In this document: one piece after another, positions 23,090 through 32,154 of the stretch
How the letters are laid out: the number at the start of each line of letters is the position of its first letter
How positions within the stretch are numbered: the first letter of the stretch is position 1
From: Sinisalibacter lacisalsi
GTDB taxonomy: Bacteria; Pseudomonadota; Alphaproteobacteria; Rhodobacterales; Rhodobacteraceae
Direction of reading: 5' to 3'
Length of the DNA stretch: 64,000 nt
NCBI RefSeq assembly: GCF_014640115.1
Contig: NZ_BMGI01000001.1
Span: 332,501 to 396,500, forward strand
Position numbers and translations under genes: made by a program
The notes under the pieces: model-generated
Seen by the model: the letters and a program-made list of their open reading frames with translations, nothing else
What the model was told of the DNA's origin: nothing
Databases searched by the model: none

Positions 23090-24355
23090 ATGACCCCCAA
23101 GCTCCTCACCACGCTCCGGGCCTATTCCTGGCCCCTGTTCCAGGCCGATCTCCTCGCCGGCGTCACCGTCGGCCTCGTTGCCTTGCCCCTGTCGCTGGCC
23201 ATCGCCATCGCCTCCGGCGCCACGCCCGCGCAAGGGCTGATCACGGCCATCATCGGCGGCCTCCTCGTTTCGCTGCTCGGCGGCAGCCGGGTGCAGATCG
23301 GCGGGCCGACCGGGGCGTTCATCGTCGTCGTTTACGGGGTGATCGCCGAGCACGGCATGGAAGGTCTGATCCTGGCCACACTGATGGCGGGGGCGATCCT
23401 GCTGATCGCCGGGTTTCTGCGCGCGGGCAGTCTCGTGGCGCTCGTGCCCGAACCGGTAATCAATGGCTTCACCCTCGGTATCGCCGTGATCATCGCCACC
23501 AGCCAGCTTGCCGACGCGCTGGGCCTCACGGTCGAGGCGATGCCCGCGGAATTCATCGGCAAGGTCGAGGCGCTTTGGGCGGCGCGCGCCACGCTGCACT
23601 GGCCCGCGCTCGCTCTCACCGTTGCCACCGCCGTCCTGATCGTCGCGATGCGCGCCAAGCTGCCGCCGAAAGTGCCCGGCCTGATCATTGCCGTGGCGCT
23701 GGGGTCGGCGCTCGCCGCCCTGCCGGGAAGCGGGATCGACACCGTCGGCGGTCGCTTCGGCGCGCTGCCGAGCCAACTCGCGGCGCCGCGCCTGCCGGCG
23801 TTGAGCTTCGAGACCTTCCGTGAACTCCTGCCCTCCGCCCTCGTCATCGCCTTTCTCGCCGGCGTCGAATCTCTGCTGTCCGCCGTGGTTGCCGACCGCA
23901 TGTCGGGCGGACGCCACCGCCCCCGCGCCGAACTGATCGCCCAGGGTGCGGCAAACATCGGATCGGGGCTCTTCGGCGGCTTGCCGGTGACCGGGGCCAT
24001 CGCCCGCACCGCCACCAACGTGAAGGCGGGTGGGCGCACGCCCGTGGCCGGGCTGGTGCACGCGCTCACCATCCTCGCGGTGATGCTGCTCGCGGCCCCG
24101 TTCGCGGGCTACCTCGCGATGCCCGCCATGGCCGCCTTGCTGATCCTGACGGCCTGGAACATGTCGGAGCCCGACAAGTGGAAAGGCTACATCACCGGCC
24201 CGAGACAGGACGCCCTACTGATCTTCCTCACCATGGCGCTCACCGTGCTCGTCGATCTCACCGTCGCCATCGGTGTGGGGGTGGCCCTCGGCTTCGCGCT
24301 GCGCCGCCGCGCGCGGCCCGGATCGCGCGAAGACTGGACGCCCCGCGACAAATAG
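23090..24355 (+). CDS. SulP-family anion transporter without STAS domain
   Basis: A 421-residue membrane protein with 10-12 hydrophobic segments and SulP signatures: DLLAGVTVGLVALPLSLAIA near the start, GGPTGAFIVVVYGV, and the core GLFGGLPVTGAIARTATNVK. SulP proteins carry sulfate, bicarbonate or carboxylates, often with sodium or protons. Most end in a cytoplasmic STAS domain of about 100 residues; here the protein stops right after the last helix (ALRRRARPGSREDW). The start at MTPKLLTT is chosen for the family N-terminus. Bicarbonate uptake would suit an autotroph, but substrate cannot be read from sequence. Confidence 0.85.
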   Translation: MTPKLLTTLRAYSWPLFQADLLAGVTVGLVALPLSLAIAIASGATPAQGLITAIIGGLLVSLLGGSRVQIGGPTGAFIVVVYGVIAEHGMEGLILATLMAGAILLIAGFLRAGSLVALVPEPVINGFTLGIAVIIATSQLADALGLTVEAMPAEFIGKVEALWAARATLHWPALALTVATAVLIVAMRAKLPPKVPGLIIAVALGSALAALPGSGIDTVGGRFGALPSQLAAPRLPALSFETFRELLPSALVIAFLAGVESLLSAVVADRMSGGRHRPRAELIAQGAANIGSGLFGGLPVTGAIARTATNVKAGGRTPVAGLVHALTILAVMLLAAPFAGYLAMPAMAALLILTAWNMSEPDKWKGYITGPRQDALLIFLTMALTVLVDLTVAIGVGVALGFALRRRARPGSREDWTPRDK

Positions 24356-24421
24356 GCTTGCGCGATACCTGCGCTCTTCTTGGGTCCGAAAATACCTTCG
24401 GGGGGTGAGCCCGCAGGGCGA

Positions 24422-24442
24422 GGGGGGCGGAAAGCCCCCCTT
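24422..24442. terminator. Hairpin between SulP gene and rlmH
   Basis: Stem GGGGGGC / GCCCCCC with a 5-base loop (GGAAA), followed by TTCTAG on the plus strand. It lies in the 87-bp gap between two convergent genes, 66 bp after the SulP stop. The poor T tract makes it a weak intrinsic terminator. Confidence 0.5.
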
Positions 24443-24913
24443 CTAGGCGCGGTGATAGGGGGCTCCGGCAAGGATCGAGGCGGCGCGGTAGAGCTGTTCC
24501 GCCAGCATCACCCGCACCAGCATGTGCGGCCAGACCATGCGGCCGAAACTGAGCGCGAAATCCGCCTTCGAGCGCAGTGATGGATCGAGCCCGTCGGCGC
24601 CGCCGATCAACAAGGCCAGATCCTGCCGCCCGCCGTCGCGCCACGCGGCGACCCGGTCTGCGAAGTCGGGCGAGGTCATCTCCTGCCCGCGCTCGTCCAT
24701 CACGCAGACCAGCGCACCCGCCGGTATCGCCTTTTCGAGCAGCCGCGCCTCGGCGGTCATCCCGCCGCCCTTGCGGTCGTCCACCTCGATAACCTGGGCT
24801 GGCCCGAGACCGAGCCCACGTCCGGTGCGTTCGAACCGTGTGAGATAATCGTCGATCAGCTCGCGTTCCGGCCCCGAACGGAGCCGGCCCACGGCCACGA
24901 TCTGAACCCGCAT
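24443..24913 (-). CDS. rlmH: 23S rRNA (pseudouridine-1915 N3)-methyltransferase
   Basis: A 156-residue SPOUT methyltransferase. It starts MRVQIVAVGRLRSGPE and carries the trefoil-knot SAM site LLIGGADGLDPSLRSKADFA and the C-terminal MLVRVMLAEQLYRA, all standard RlmH features. It methylates a pseudouridine in helix 69 of 23S rRNA. Its ATG overlaps the rsfS stop by one base (TGATG), indicating translational coupling; the rsfS-rlmH pair is conserved in many bacteria. Confidence 0.94.
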   Translation of the reverse strand: MRVQIVAVGRLRSGPERELIDDYLTRFERTGRGLGLGPAQVIEVDDRKGGGMTAEARLLEKAIPAGALVCVMDERGQEMTSPDFADRVAAWRDGGRQDLALLIGGADGLDPSLRSKADFALSFGRMVWPHMLVRVMLAEQLYRAASILAGAPYHRA

Positions 24914-25284
24914 CAGGCGGTGCTGGGCGAGGCCGCTGCGCCGGGTGTCATCCACATTTTCTCGAGCTGGTAGAACTCACGCACCTCGGGGCGGAAAACG
25001 TGCACGACCACATCGCCGGCGTCGATCAGAACCCAATCGCCCTGATCCTTGCCCTCGACCTTGCACAGGACGCCGACACCCTGCTTGAGCCTGTCGGTGA
25101 GGTTCTCCGAGATCGCCGCCACCTGGCGTGACGACCGGCCGGAGCAGATCACCATGTGATCGGCCATCGAGGATTTACCCTTGAGAGGGATCGACACGAT
25201 ATCCTCGGCCTTGTCGTCTTCGAGTGAGGCGATGATGAGATCGAGCAGGGAATCGCTCGTAACGGGCATCGGCGCGGTTTTCAC
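24913..25284 (-). CDS. rsfS: Ribosome silencing factor
   Basis: A 123-residue Iojap/RsfS-type protein that binds ribosomal protein uL14 and blocks subunit joining in starved cells. Core motifs are SLEDDKAEDIVSIPLKGKSS, ADHMVICSGRSSRQVAAISE and DWVLIDAGDVVVHVFRPEVREFY (shown in parts). The start is not certain: the GTG chosen (VKTAPMPVTSDS) overlaps the stop of a 19-codon upstream frame as GTGA. An ATG five codons later or a Met 27 codons earlier are alternatives. It is coupled to rlmH downstream. Confidence 0.88.
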   Translation of the reverse strand: MKTAPMPVTSDSLLDLIIASLEDDKAEDIVSIPLKGKSSMADHMVICSGRSSRQVAAISENLTDRLKQGVGVLCKVEGKDQGDWVLIDAGDVVVHVFRPEVREFYQLEKMWMTPGAAASPSTA

Positions 25285-25340
25285 GCTTGCCCCCGATGCG
25301 GCCGCGAAATGGGCCGCGTCTGCTGGATGAGACAGGACAT
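25281..25340 (-). CDS. Possible 19-codon upstream ORF before rsfS
   Basis: A short frame starting MSCLIQQTRPISRP sits behind AAGGAGG, 3 bases from the ATG, which is close for an optimal site. Its TGA overlaps the GTG proposed as rsfS start. It could act in translational coupling rather than encode a useful peptide. Chance occurrence is quite possible. Confidence 0.2.
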   Translation of the reverse strand: MSCLIQQTRPISRPHRGQA

Positions 25341-25414
25341 AGTCCTCCTTCGTTGCGCGCCGCATGCACCCCGACGCCGGGTTAACCCGAAGATAGCAAT
25401 TCCGGGGACCATTC

Positions 25415-26752
25415 TCAACATTCCGCCTTGCCGTCGCCCAGCAGCCGCACTTCGCGCTGCGGGAAGGGGATGTCGATGCCGTGTTCCTTGAAGGCATCCC
25501 AGAGCGCAAGATAGACATTGCCGCGGATGTTCGTCAGCCCGCCGGTGGGGTCGTCTATCCAGAAACGCAGGATATAATCAACCGACGAATCCCCGAACCC
25601 GACGATGTGACAGACCGGCGGGCGAAAACTCAGCACCCGCTCGACGGACTTCGCCGCCTCGATCGCCACCTTCCGCACCTCGTGCGGATCGTTGTGATAG
25701 GCGATGCCGAAATGGATATCGAGCCGCACGAAGGCGTTGGTATGCGACCAGTTCACCACCTGCCCGGTGATCAGGTCTTCGTTCGGGATGAGGTATTCCC
25801 GCCCGTCGCGGGTAACGACGGACACGTAGCGCGCGCCCATCTGCTCGATCCAGCCGAAGGTTTCGCCGAGCGAAATCACGTCGCCCGGCTTGATCGACTT
25901 GTCGAGCAGCAGGATGAAGCCCGACACGAGGTTGGAGACCACCTTCTGCAGACCGAAGCCGAGGCCGACGCCGATCGCGCCCGACAGGAAGGCGAGCCCG
26001 GTCAGGTCTACCCCGACGGCCTTCAACCCGATGAAGATGGCGGCGCCGTAGAGCACGACCTGCAGGATCTTGATGGTCAGAACCTGGATCGACGGGCTGA
26101 TATCGGTCTTCTTTCGTATCCGCCGCGCCGAGTTGGCCGAGAGGAAACGCGCGGCGAAAAACAGCGCGCCGATGATCACCACCGCCTGCACGATCATCCA
26201 GACCGAGAGCCGCATTTCGCCGAGCGTGAGCGCGAGCCCGTCCATCAGTGCCACCATGTCGTCGGTGAGGCCGAGGATCGAGACGGTCACCCAGGCCCAG
26301 CCGCCCGTGCGCACCAGCGACCGCAAGGTGGCATTGCCGATGAACCGCGTCGCCAGCGCGATGACGAGCCAGGCGAAGGCGATCTGTCCGATGATGGCGA
26401 GCAGGTAGGAGCGCGAGGGCCAGGTGAATTCCCGCATCCCCCAGATCACCGGCCAGATGATTGCCACGAACACGATCAGGCTCATCCGCCGGTGGACCAG
26501 CACGCCAAATCGCATCCGCCATGTCGGCCAACCCTCACGGGTGCGCAGCCAGGCTTCCCATTTCGGCGCGAGGAAGCGCGCGGCGATGTGGGCCACCACG
26601 AGGAGCGCCAGCGCAATTATCATCTGGTAGGCGTTCCACGGCCGGATCAGCCCCTCAACGAAGCGGATCCCCGTCTCCCAAAGGTCGAGAACGATCTCCT
26701 CGGGTCCGGGGGAGACGGTTTCCAGGGGTGTGATGCGGCTCTCTTCTTCCAT
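25415..26752 (-). CDS. MscS-family mechanosensitive channel
   Basis: A 445-residue membrane protein. Residues 30-235 contain about five extra transmembrane helices, followed by the MscS core: pore helix with AIGVGLGFGLQKVVSNLVSG, the beta domain KPGDVISLGETFGWIEQM, and YLIPNEDLITGQVVNWS. The C-terminal vestibule runs to the end. It opens under membrane tension to release solutes. The start MEEESRITPL was chosen; a longer frame would extend into the leuC promoter region without a ribosome binding site. Substrate-coupled functions of such larger members are unknown. Confidence 0.9.
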   Translation of the reverse strand: MEEESRITPLETVSPGPEEIVLDLWETGIRFVEGLIRPWNAYQMIIALALLVVAHIAARFLAPKWEAWLRTREGWPTWRMRFGVLVHRRMSLIVFVAIIWPVIWGMREFTWPSRSYLLAIIGQIAFAWLVIALATRFIGNATLRSLVRTGGWAWVTVSILGLTDDMVALMDGLALTLGEMRLSVWMIVQAVVIIGALFFAARFLSANSARRIRKKTDISPSIQVLTIKILQVVLYGAAIFIGLKAVGVDLTGLAFLSGAIGVGLGFGLQKVVSNLVSGFILLLDKSIKPGDVISLGETFGWIEQMGARYVSVVTRDGREYLIPNEDLITGQVVNWSHTNAFVRLDIHFGIAYHNDPHEVRKVAIEAAKSVERVLSFRPPVCHIVGFGDSSVDYILRFWIDDPTGGLTNIRGNVYLALWDAFKEHGIDIPFPQREVRLLGDGKAEC

Positions 26753-26812
26753 CTGCGCCTGTCCTTTCCGCCAAGGTTCGCACCAACCAATGCGCAGGTC
26801 CAGCAGCAAGAC

Positions 26813-26841
26813 TTGCGAGACTCGCCGCCGGGCTGTATCTG
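26813..26841 (+). promoter_or_regulatory. Candidate sigma70 promoter upstream of leuC
   Basis: TTGCGA and TATCTG are separated by exactly 17 bases. The predicted transcription start, about seven bases after the -10 element, falls at or next to the ATG at 26848. It is the best promoter match in the 240-bp gap between the divergent MscS gene and leuC. Confidence 0.4.
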
Positions 26842-26847
26842 GCAAGC

Positions 26848-26934
26848 ATGAAACGGATCTTCGACATGGACGATCGCGCGCGCCTGCCTTGGCGCTTCCA
26901 TGGCGCGACGCTGAGCGTACTGGCGCGACTTTGA
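26848..26934 (+). CDS. Possible 28-aa leaderless leader peptide upstream of leuC
   Basis: A short frame, MKRIFDMDDRARLPWRFHGA followed by TLSVLARL, begins at the predicted start of transcription and ends one base before a strong hairpin. It has four leucines in 28 residues, three of them in the last seven, which would be modest for a leucine leader peptide. No ribosome binding site is visible, so it would have to be leaderless. Evidence is positional; it may not be translated. Confidence 0.25.
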   Translation: MKRIFDMDDRARLPWRFHGATLSVLARL

Positions 26935-26951
26935 TCGCGGCCATGCCGCGA
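26935..26951 (+). promoter_or_regulatory. Hairpin in the leuC leader
   Basis: TCGCGGC-CAT-GCCGCGA is a perfect 7-bp stem with a 3-base loop, located directly after the possible leader peptide and 41 bp before leuC. No T run follows, so attenuation, if any, would not be by a simple intrinsic terminator. Confidence 0.35.
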
Positions 26952-26991
26952 CCACGTCTGTTTCACACCATTTCCCACGGGAGAAAACCGA

Positions 26992-28395
26992 ATGTCCGGG
27001 AAGACACTTTACGACAAGATCTGGGATGCCCACGTCGCCCATGAGGCCGAGGACGGCACCTGCCTGCTCTACATTGATCGCCACCTCGTGCACGAGGTCA
27101 CCAGCCCGCAGGCCTTCGAGGGCCTGCGCATGGCGGGCCGCAGCGTCCACGCGCCCGACAAGACCATCGCCGTGCCCGACCATAACGTGCCCACCACGCT
27201 CGACCGCGAGAAGGGCATCGAGAACGAGGAAAGCCGCATCCAGGTCGAGGCGCTCGACAGGAACGCGCGCGAGTCGGGCATTCACTACTACCCGGTCAAC
27301 GACGTCCGGCAGGGCATCGTTCACATCGTCGGCCCCGAGCAGGGCTGGACGCTGCCGGGGATGACCGTGGTTTGCGGCGACAGCCATACCGCCACCCACG
27401 GCGCCTTCGGCTCGCTGGCCCACGGCATCGGCACCTCCGAGGTCGAGCACGTGCTCGCCACGCAGACGCTGATCCAGCAGAAGTCGAAGAACATGAAGGT
27501 GGAGATCACCGGCAAGCTCAAGCCCGGCGTTACCGCCAAGGACATCACCATGGCCGTGATTGGCCGCACCGGCACGGCCGGCGGCACCGGCTACGTGATC
27601 GAATACTGCGGCGAGGCGATCCGCTCGCTCTCGATGGAAGGCCGGATGACCGTCTGCAACATGGCGATCGAGGGCGGCGCTCGCGCTGGCCTGATCGCGC
27701 CGGACGAGACGACCTTCGACTACGTGAAGGGCCGCCCGCACGCGCCGAAGGGTGCCCAATGGGAGGCCGCGCTGGCGTGGTGGAAGACTCTCTACTCCGA
27801 CGACGACGCGCATTGGGACAAGGTCATCACCATTCCTGCCGAGGAGATCGAGCCGGTGGTAACATGGGGCACAAGCCCCGAGGACGTGCTGCCGATCACT
27901 GGCAAGGTGCCTGCTCCCGAGGATTTCACCGGCGGCAAGGTCGACGCTGCGCGCCGGGCGCTTGAATACATGGGGCTGGAACCTGGCACGCCGCTCAGCG
28001 AGATCAAGGTCGACGCCGTGTTCATCGGCTCCTGCACCAACGGCCGGATCGAAGACCTGCGCGAAGTGGCGAAGATCCTGAAAGGCAAGAAGGTGGCCGA
28101 CGGCGTGCGGGTGATGATCGTGCCGGGCTCGGGCCTCGTGCGCGAACAGGCCGAGGCCGAGGGGCTGGCCGAGATCTTCACCGAGGCCGGGGCCGACTGG
28201 CGCTTGCCCGGCTGCTCGATGTGCCTCGCGATGAACCCCGACCAGCTCGCCCCCGGCGAACGCTGTGCCTCGACCTCCAACCGCAATTTCGAAGGCCGAC
28301 AGGGCCGCGGCGGGCGCACCCACCTTGTGAGCCCCGGCATGGCCGCCGCCGCTGCCGTAACCGGCCGCCTGACCGACGTTCGGGAGATGATCTGA
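26992..28395 (+). CDS. leuC: 3-isopropylmalate dehydratase large subunit
   Basis: A 467-residue aconitase-family protein that isomerises 2- to 3-isopropylmalate in leucine synthesis together with LeuD. Iron-sulfur ligands are seen in [13 protein letters not shown] (about residue 347) and [12 protein letters not shown] (about residues 405-410). Substrate motifs include DHNVPT and [12 protein letters not shown] near the N-terminus. A GGGAGAAAACCGA ribosome binding site precedes the ATG. Its TGA overlaps the leuD ATG by one base. Full normal length; cytoplasmic. Confidence 0.97.
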   Translation: MSGKTLYDKIWDAHVAHEAEDGTCLLYIDRHLVHEVTSPQAFEGLRMAGRSVHAPDKTIAVPDHNVPTTLDREKGIENEESRIQVEALDRNARESGIHYYPVNDVRQGIVHIVGPEQGWTLPGMTVVCGDSHTATHGAFGSLAHGIGTSEVEHVLATQTLIQQKSKNMKVEITGKLKPGVTAKDITMAVIGRTGTAGGTGYVIEYCGEAIRSLSMEGRMTVCNMAIEGGARAGLIAPDETTFDYVKGRPHAPKGAQWEAALAWWKTLYSDDDAHWDKVITIPAEEIEPVVTWGTSPEDVLPITGKVPAPEDFTGGKVDAARRALEYMGLEPGTPLSEIKVDAVFIGSCTNGRIEDLREVAKILKGKKVADGVRVMIVPGSGLVREQAEAEGLAEIFTEAGADWRLPGCSMCLAMNPDQLAPGERCASTSNRNFEGRQGRGGRTHLVSPGMAAAAAVTGRLTDVREMI

Positions 28396-29000
28396 TGAAC
28401 GAATTCAAAAAACTCACCGGGATCGCGGCGCCGATGCCGCTGGTGAATATCGACACCGACATGATCATCCCCAAGCAGTTCCTCAAGACGATCAAGCGGT
28501 CGGGGCTGGGCGTGAACCTGTTCGACGAGATGCGCTATGATGCCGAGGGCAACGAGATCCCCGATTTCGTGCTCAACAAGCCGCAATACCGCGAGGCGGA
28601 AATCCTTGTTGCCGGTGACAATTTCGGCTGCGGCTCTTCGCGTGAGCACGCGCCCTGGGCTTTGAAGGATTTCGGCATCAAGGCGGTCATTTCCACGTCG
28701 TTCGCCGATATCTTCTTCAACAACTGCTTCAAGAACGGCATCCTGCCCATCGTGCTGCCGCGCGAGCAGGTCGATCTGCTGATGTCCGACGCCGAGAAGG
28801 GCGCCAACGCGCGGATGACGGTTGATCTGGAAAACCAGCTGATCACCACGTCCGACGGCGTCGAGATTCCCTTCGAGGTGGATTCGTTCCGCAAACATTG
28901 CCTCCTCAACGGGCTGGACGATATCGGGCTCACCTTCGAGAAAAAGGCCGCGATTGACACCTTCGAAGAAAAGGCCGCGCAGGAGCGCCCCTGGGTCTGA
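28395..29000 (+). CDS. leuD: 3-isopropylmalate dehydratase small subunit
   Basis: A 201-residue swivel-domain subunit that pairs with LeuC. It starts [20 protein letters not shown], with the conserved [26 protein letters not shown] and [17 protein letters not shown] segments. The start codon overlaps the leuC stop (TGATG), so the two are translationally coupled. A strong terminator follows 43 bp later, ending the leuCD unit; leuB lies 4 kb further on, in a separate transcript. Confidence 0.97.
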   Translation: MNEFKKLTGIAAPMPLVNIDTDMIIPKQFLKTIKRSGLGVNLFDEMRYDAEGNEIPDFVLNKPQYREAEILVAGDNFGCGSSREHAPWALKDFGIKAVISTSFADIFFNNCFKNGILPIVLPREQVDLLMSDAEKGANARMTVDLENQLITTSDGVEIPFEVDSFRKHCLLNGLDDIGLTFEKKAAIDTFEEKAAQERPWV

Positions 29001-29042
29001 CGCGACATTTTGAGGGGCGCTCACGCCCTTCCACAACATCAA

Positions 29043-29070
29043 GGGCCGCCGCACCAGGCGGCCCTATTTT
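29043..29070 (+). terminator. Intrinsic terminator after leuD
   Basis: Stem GGGCCGCC / GGCGGCCC with a 6-base loop, followed by TATTTT. A standard GC-rich terminator 43 bp downstream of the leuD stop codon. Confidence 0.88.
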
Positions 29071-29274
29071 CGTTCCAAAAATGATGCACAATCGCACCAG
29101 TTCCTCCCAAATAACGCCCGGAAATTCCTGATAAATGAAGACGTTGCTTGCCGTGGTCCCCGGATGTGGGCAGGATTATGGCAAATATGAGGCAGCCTGC
29201 CACAATCGGCAGGATCAGGTTGGAACAAGGGTCGCGGCAACGTATCGCGCCCGTCCAGGTTGAGGACAGAGGCA

Positions 29275-30114
29275 GTGTTTGATCGTCTTCCCGGAGCCAT
29301 TGTGCGCGCATTCCTGATGGTGATGCTCGTGGCCACGCCGTCGCTGATGCTGCACGATGTCGGTCCCGACGCGACGCAGGTTGTCGTGCTCGTGGCGTTC
29401 TTTGCCGCAGCGCTCACGTTTTTCGAATACTCGGCGACCTATCCGGGGCTGGTGGAATTCCGCGATGCGCCGCCGTTCAACCGCATCCGGTTCGTGAGCC
29501 TGTTCGCCACGGTCTTCCTGATGACGGTTGTCGTGCGGGGCGATTCCGGGCAGTCGACGGCCACCCATCTTGTCGAGGCGATCGGCACGTTGATCGGCCA
29601 ATCCATCGACTTCCCCTACAGCCCGGTCCGGCTGGTCGTTCTGATGCTGCCCGAGTCGTCCTCGGTACAAGACATCATCATGCTGCGCACCGCCGCCGGC
29701 ATGGCCTACCTGATCTCGCTGCTTTCGCTCGCGGTGTTCCTCATCATCATGCGGGCTTCGAACTGGCCCAACGGCGGCACGAAGTTCAACGTCTGGGTCA
29801 ACCTGCCGATGTTTGACCCCACCACCGGTGGCGACGTGGTGACGCGGCTTGAGCGCGAGGCGCGGGTCAACCTGGCCCTGGGCTTCCTGCTTCCGTTCCT
29901 CACCCCGGTTATCGTCAACGCGGCGTCGGGCGCGTTCGGTTCTTTTTCCATGGCGAACCAGCACACCCTGATCTGGACTCTCAGCGCATGGGCCTTCCTG
30001 CCCGCCAGCCTGTTCATGCGCGGCATCGCGATGCAGCGGGTCGCCGGCATGATCGCGGAACAACGTCTGAAACAGGGAGGGGGCAAGGTGGAGCAGGCGT
30101 TGCAGCCTGCCTGA
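29275..30114 (+). CDS. Uncharacterised multi-pass membrane protein
   Basis: About 279 residues with six or so hydrophobic segments (for example AFLMVMLVATPSLML, VVVLVAFFAAALTFF, MAYLISLLSLAVFLIIM). I do not recognise the family. A loop of about 50 residues between helices (NWPNGGTKFNVWVNLPMFDP) precedes the last two. The start is uncertain: the GTG used here has AGGACAGAGG upstream, and a TTG five codons earlier is possible. Its stop overlaps the start of the next gene (TGATG-type), so the two are coupled. Confidence 0.75.
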   Translation: MFDRLPGAIVRAFLMVMLVATPSLMLHDVGPDATQVVVLVAFFAAALTFFEYSATYPGLVEFRDAPPFNRIRFVSLFATVFLMTVVVRGDSGQSTATHLVEAIGTLIGQSIDFPYSPVRLVVLMLPESSSVQDIIMLRTAAGMAYLISLLSLAVFLIIMRASNWPNGGTKFNVWVNLPMFDPTTGGDVVTRLEREARVNLALGFLLPFLTPVIVNAASGAFGSFSMANQHTLIWTLSAWAFLPASLFMRGIAMQRVAGMIAEQRLKQGGGKVEQALQPA

Positions 30115-31199
30115 TGCTTCGCCGCCTCATATCGTTGGCGACCACGCTCGCGCTTGCCGGGGCGAACGCCTCTCTTGCAGAGTCACTACGCGTGGCCACT
30201 TTCGAGGTGGAATTGAAGCGCCGCGGCCCCGGCCTTCTGCTCGCCGATATTCTCACCGGAGATGAACAGGTCGAGGCCGTGGTGGCGGTGATCGCGGCGG
30301 CGTCGCCGGACGTGTTGCTGCTGACCGGGTTCGATCACGATCATGAAGGCCATGCGCTTGCGGCTTTTGCCGATCTGCTTGATGAAGCCGGGCTCAACCT
30401 GGCGCATCGGTTCGCCGCCCGTCCGAATGCCGGCCTGCCCTCGGGCCTCGATCTCGATGGCAACGGCCGCCTTGGCGAAGCGCGCGACGCACAGGGATAT
30501 GGCGCCTTCACCGGTCAGGGCGGCATGGCCATTCTTTCGCGCTACCCGCTTGGCGCGGTGCGCGATTTCAGCGCCTTCCTCTGGGCCGACCTGCCGGGCG
30601 CGTTACCGCCGATGGTGGACGGCCTTCCGTTCCCGTCCGCCGAGGCGCAGGCGGCGCGAAGGCTCTCTTCGGTCGCGCATTGGGATGTGCCGGTGATCAC
30701 GCCCGACGGCCCGCTGCACCTGCTTGCCTTCAACGCCACCACGCCGGTGTTCGACGGACCGGAAGACCTCAACGGTCGGCGCAACCACGACGAGATCCTG
30801 TTCTGGCAACGCCTGCTCGACGGCGCGCTGCCGTTCGATCCGCCCGCGGGGCCGGTGGTGGTGATCGGCAACGCCAATCTTGACCCGACCGATGGCGATG
30901 GGCGGCGCGAGGCGATCCGCGCGCTGCTTGACGATTCTCGATTACAGGACCCACAACCGGCGAGCATTGGCGGTGCGCAGGCCGCAAATCCCGAACACCG
31001 GGGCGACCCGGCCCTCGACACCGCCGATTGGTCAGACCCGATGCCGGGTAATCTCCGGGTGGCTTACGTTCTGCCCGATGCCCGCCTTGAAGTGTCCGGC
31101 GCAGGCGTGTTCTGGCCCGCGCCGGATGATCCGCTTGCCGAGGTGGTGGAAACGGCAAGCCGACATCGGCTGGTCTGGGTGGACCTGGAGTTCAACTGA
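30114..31199 (+). CDS. Endonuclease/exonuclease/phosphatase-family exported protein
   Basis: A 361-residue protein with a signal peptide (LRRLISLATTLALAGANASL, cleavage likely after LA near residue 23). The EEP fold is indicated by SLRVATFEVEL at the start, a mid-region with SPDVLLLTGFDH, and VVVIGNANLDPTDGDGRREA, where the usual GDFN strand reads GNAN. The C-terminal HRLVWVDL has the family His. Several catalytic positions thus deviate, so enzymatic activity is uncertain. It overlaps the membrane-protein stop upstream, and its 3' end overlaps the convergent epimerase gene by 8 bp. Confidence 0.78.
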   Translation: MLRRLISLATTLALAGANASLAESLRVATFEVELKRRGPGLLLADILTGDEQVEAVVAVIAAASPDVLLLTGFDHDHEGHALAAFADLLDEAGLNLAHRFAARPNAGLPSGLDLDGNGRLGEARDAQGYGAFTGQGGMAILSRYPLGAVRDFSAFLWADLPGALPPMVDGLPFPSAEAQAARRLSSVAHWDVPVITPDGPLHLLAFNATTPVFDGPEDLNGRRNHDEILFWQRLLDGALPFDPPAGPVVVIGNANLDPTDGDGRREAIRALLDDSRLQDPQPASIGGAQAANPEHRGDPALDTADWSDPMPGNLRVAYVLPDARLEVSGAGVFWPAPDDPLAEVVETASRHRLVWVDLEFN

Positions 31200-32079
31200 A
31201 CGCGTCCCCGGGGCGCGACTGATGCGCGAGGGCCGCGCTCAACGCCGCTTCGATCGGTGTCGGCTCGAAATCCGGCAACAGAGCCGCGAGCCGCCCGCCG
31301 TCGAGCTCTTGCGGGAGCGACCACAGATAGCGCATCTCGAACAACCCGCCGAGGACTGGCACGAAAGGCCGCAGGAGCCGCATCAGGCCCCAGTTGAACG
31401 ACCGCACGGTGATCTTGATCCCGATCGCGCGCGAGATGGCGGCGGCGAGATCATCGCCCGAGAGCGTGTAGCCGGGAAAGGGCACGTCCTCGAACCTGTT
31501 GAGCCGGTCACGCTGCTGCGAAAGCGCGACGGCGGCGCGGGCAGCATCGGGCAGGTAGGCCCAGGCATGGGGCACGGTCGGGTCGCCGGGGTAGCGGATT
31601 TGGCCATTGTGGGCCTTCCTGGCGATGTGGCTCTCGAACCAGTTGCCACTGTTCTCGCCGTCGATGAAATCGCCGCAGCGGAGGATGATGGTGCGGGTGC
31701 CGGCGGCCCGATAGGCGTCTTCCGCGGCGATCCGAAGCCTTCCGAGCGGGTTGCGGGCAAGATGCGGCGTTTCCGCAGTCCATGGCGAGGATGCCTCGGG
31801 GCCGTAGACGTAGACGTTGCCGGGCAGGATCACCGTGGCCCCCGCAGCCCGCGCCGCCTTGGCGACCTCTTTGTGCAGCGCAACAAGCTGGCGCGCCCAG
31901 AGGTGGTATCCGGGCGGGTTCCACCCCATCACCACCACGTCGGCCCCTTGCATCGCGGTGGCGAGGTTGTCCTTGGCGCGGTTGAACTGGCGAACCTGCC
32001 AGCCGGCATTTTCGAAGGCTTGCGTGGCGTGGCGGCCGAAACGGCCTTTGCCGCCGAGAATGAGAACGGTTTGGGTCAT
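31192..32079 (-). CDS. NAD-dependent epimerase/dehydratase-family protein
   Basis: A 295-residue extended short-chain dehydrogenase. The Rossmann motif LILGGKGRFGRHATQAF is at the N-terminus, with NVYVYGP (the usual strand before the catalytic Tyr region) near residue 88. The classic YxxxK is not clear, so it may bind nucleotide without standard catalysis. It is divergent from a LysR regulator across 87 bp, suggesting that this regulator controls it. The substrate is unknown. Confidence 0.78.
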   Translation of the reverse strand: MTQTVLILGGKGRFGRHATQAFENAGWQVRQFNRAKDNLATAMQGADVVVMGWNPPGYHLWARQLVALHKEVAKAARAAGATVILPGNVYVYGPEASSPWTAETPHLARNPLGRLRIAAEDAYRAAGTRTIILRCGDFIDGENSGNWFESHIARKAHNGQIRYPGDPTVPHAWAYLPDAARAAVALSQQRDRLNRFEDVPFPGYTLSGDDLAAAISRAIGIKITVRSFNWGLMRLLRPFVPVLGGLFEMRYLWSLPQELDGGRLAALLPDFEPTPIEAALSAALAHQSRPGDAFS

Positions 32080-32154
32080 GTGAATCTCCTTTCGCTATGC
32101 GGAAAGATAGACATGCGTATGCGAATGAGAATTGCCAGAAATTGGATATATGGT

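Noticed and set aside
26647-28323. 558-codon minus-strand open frame
   Set aside because: Antisense to leuC and part of the leuC leader; no recognisable motif and no ribosome binding site.
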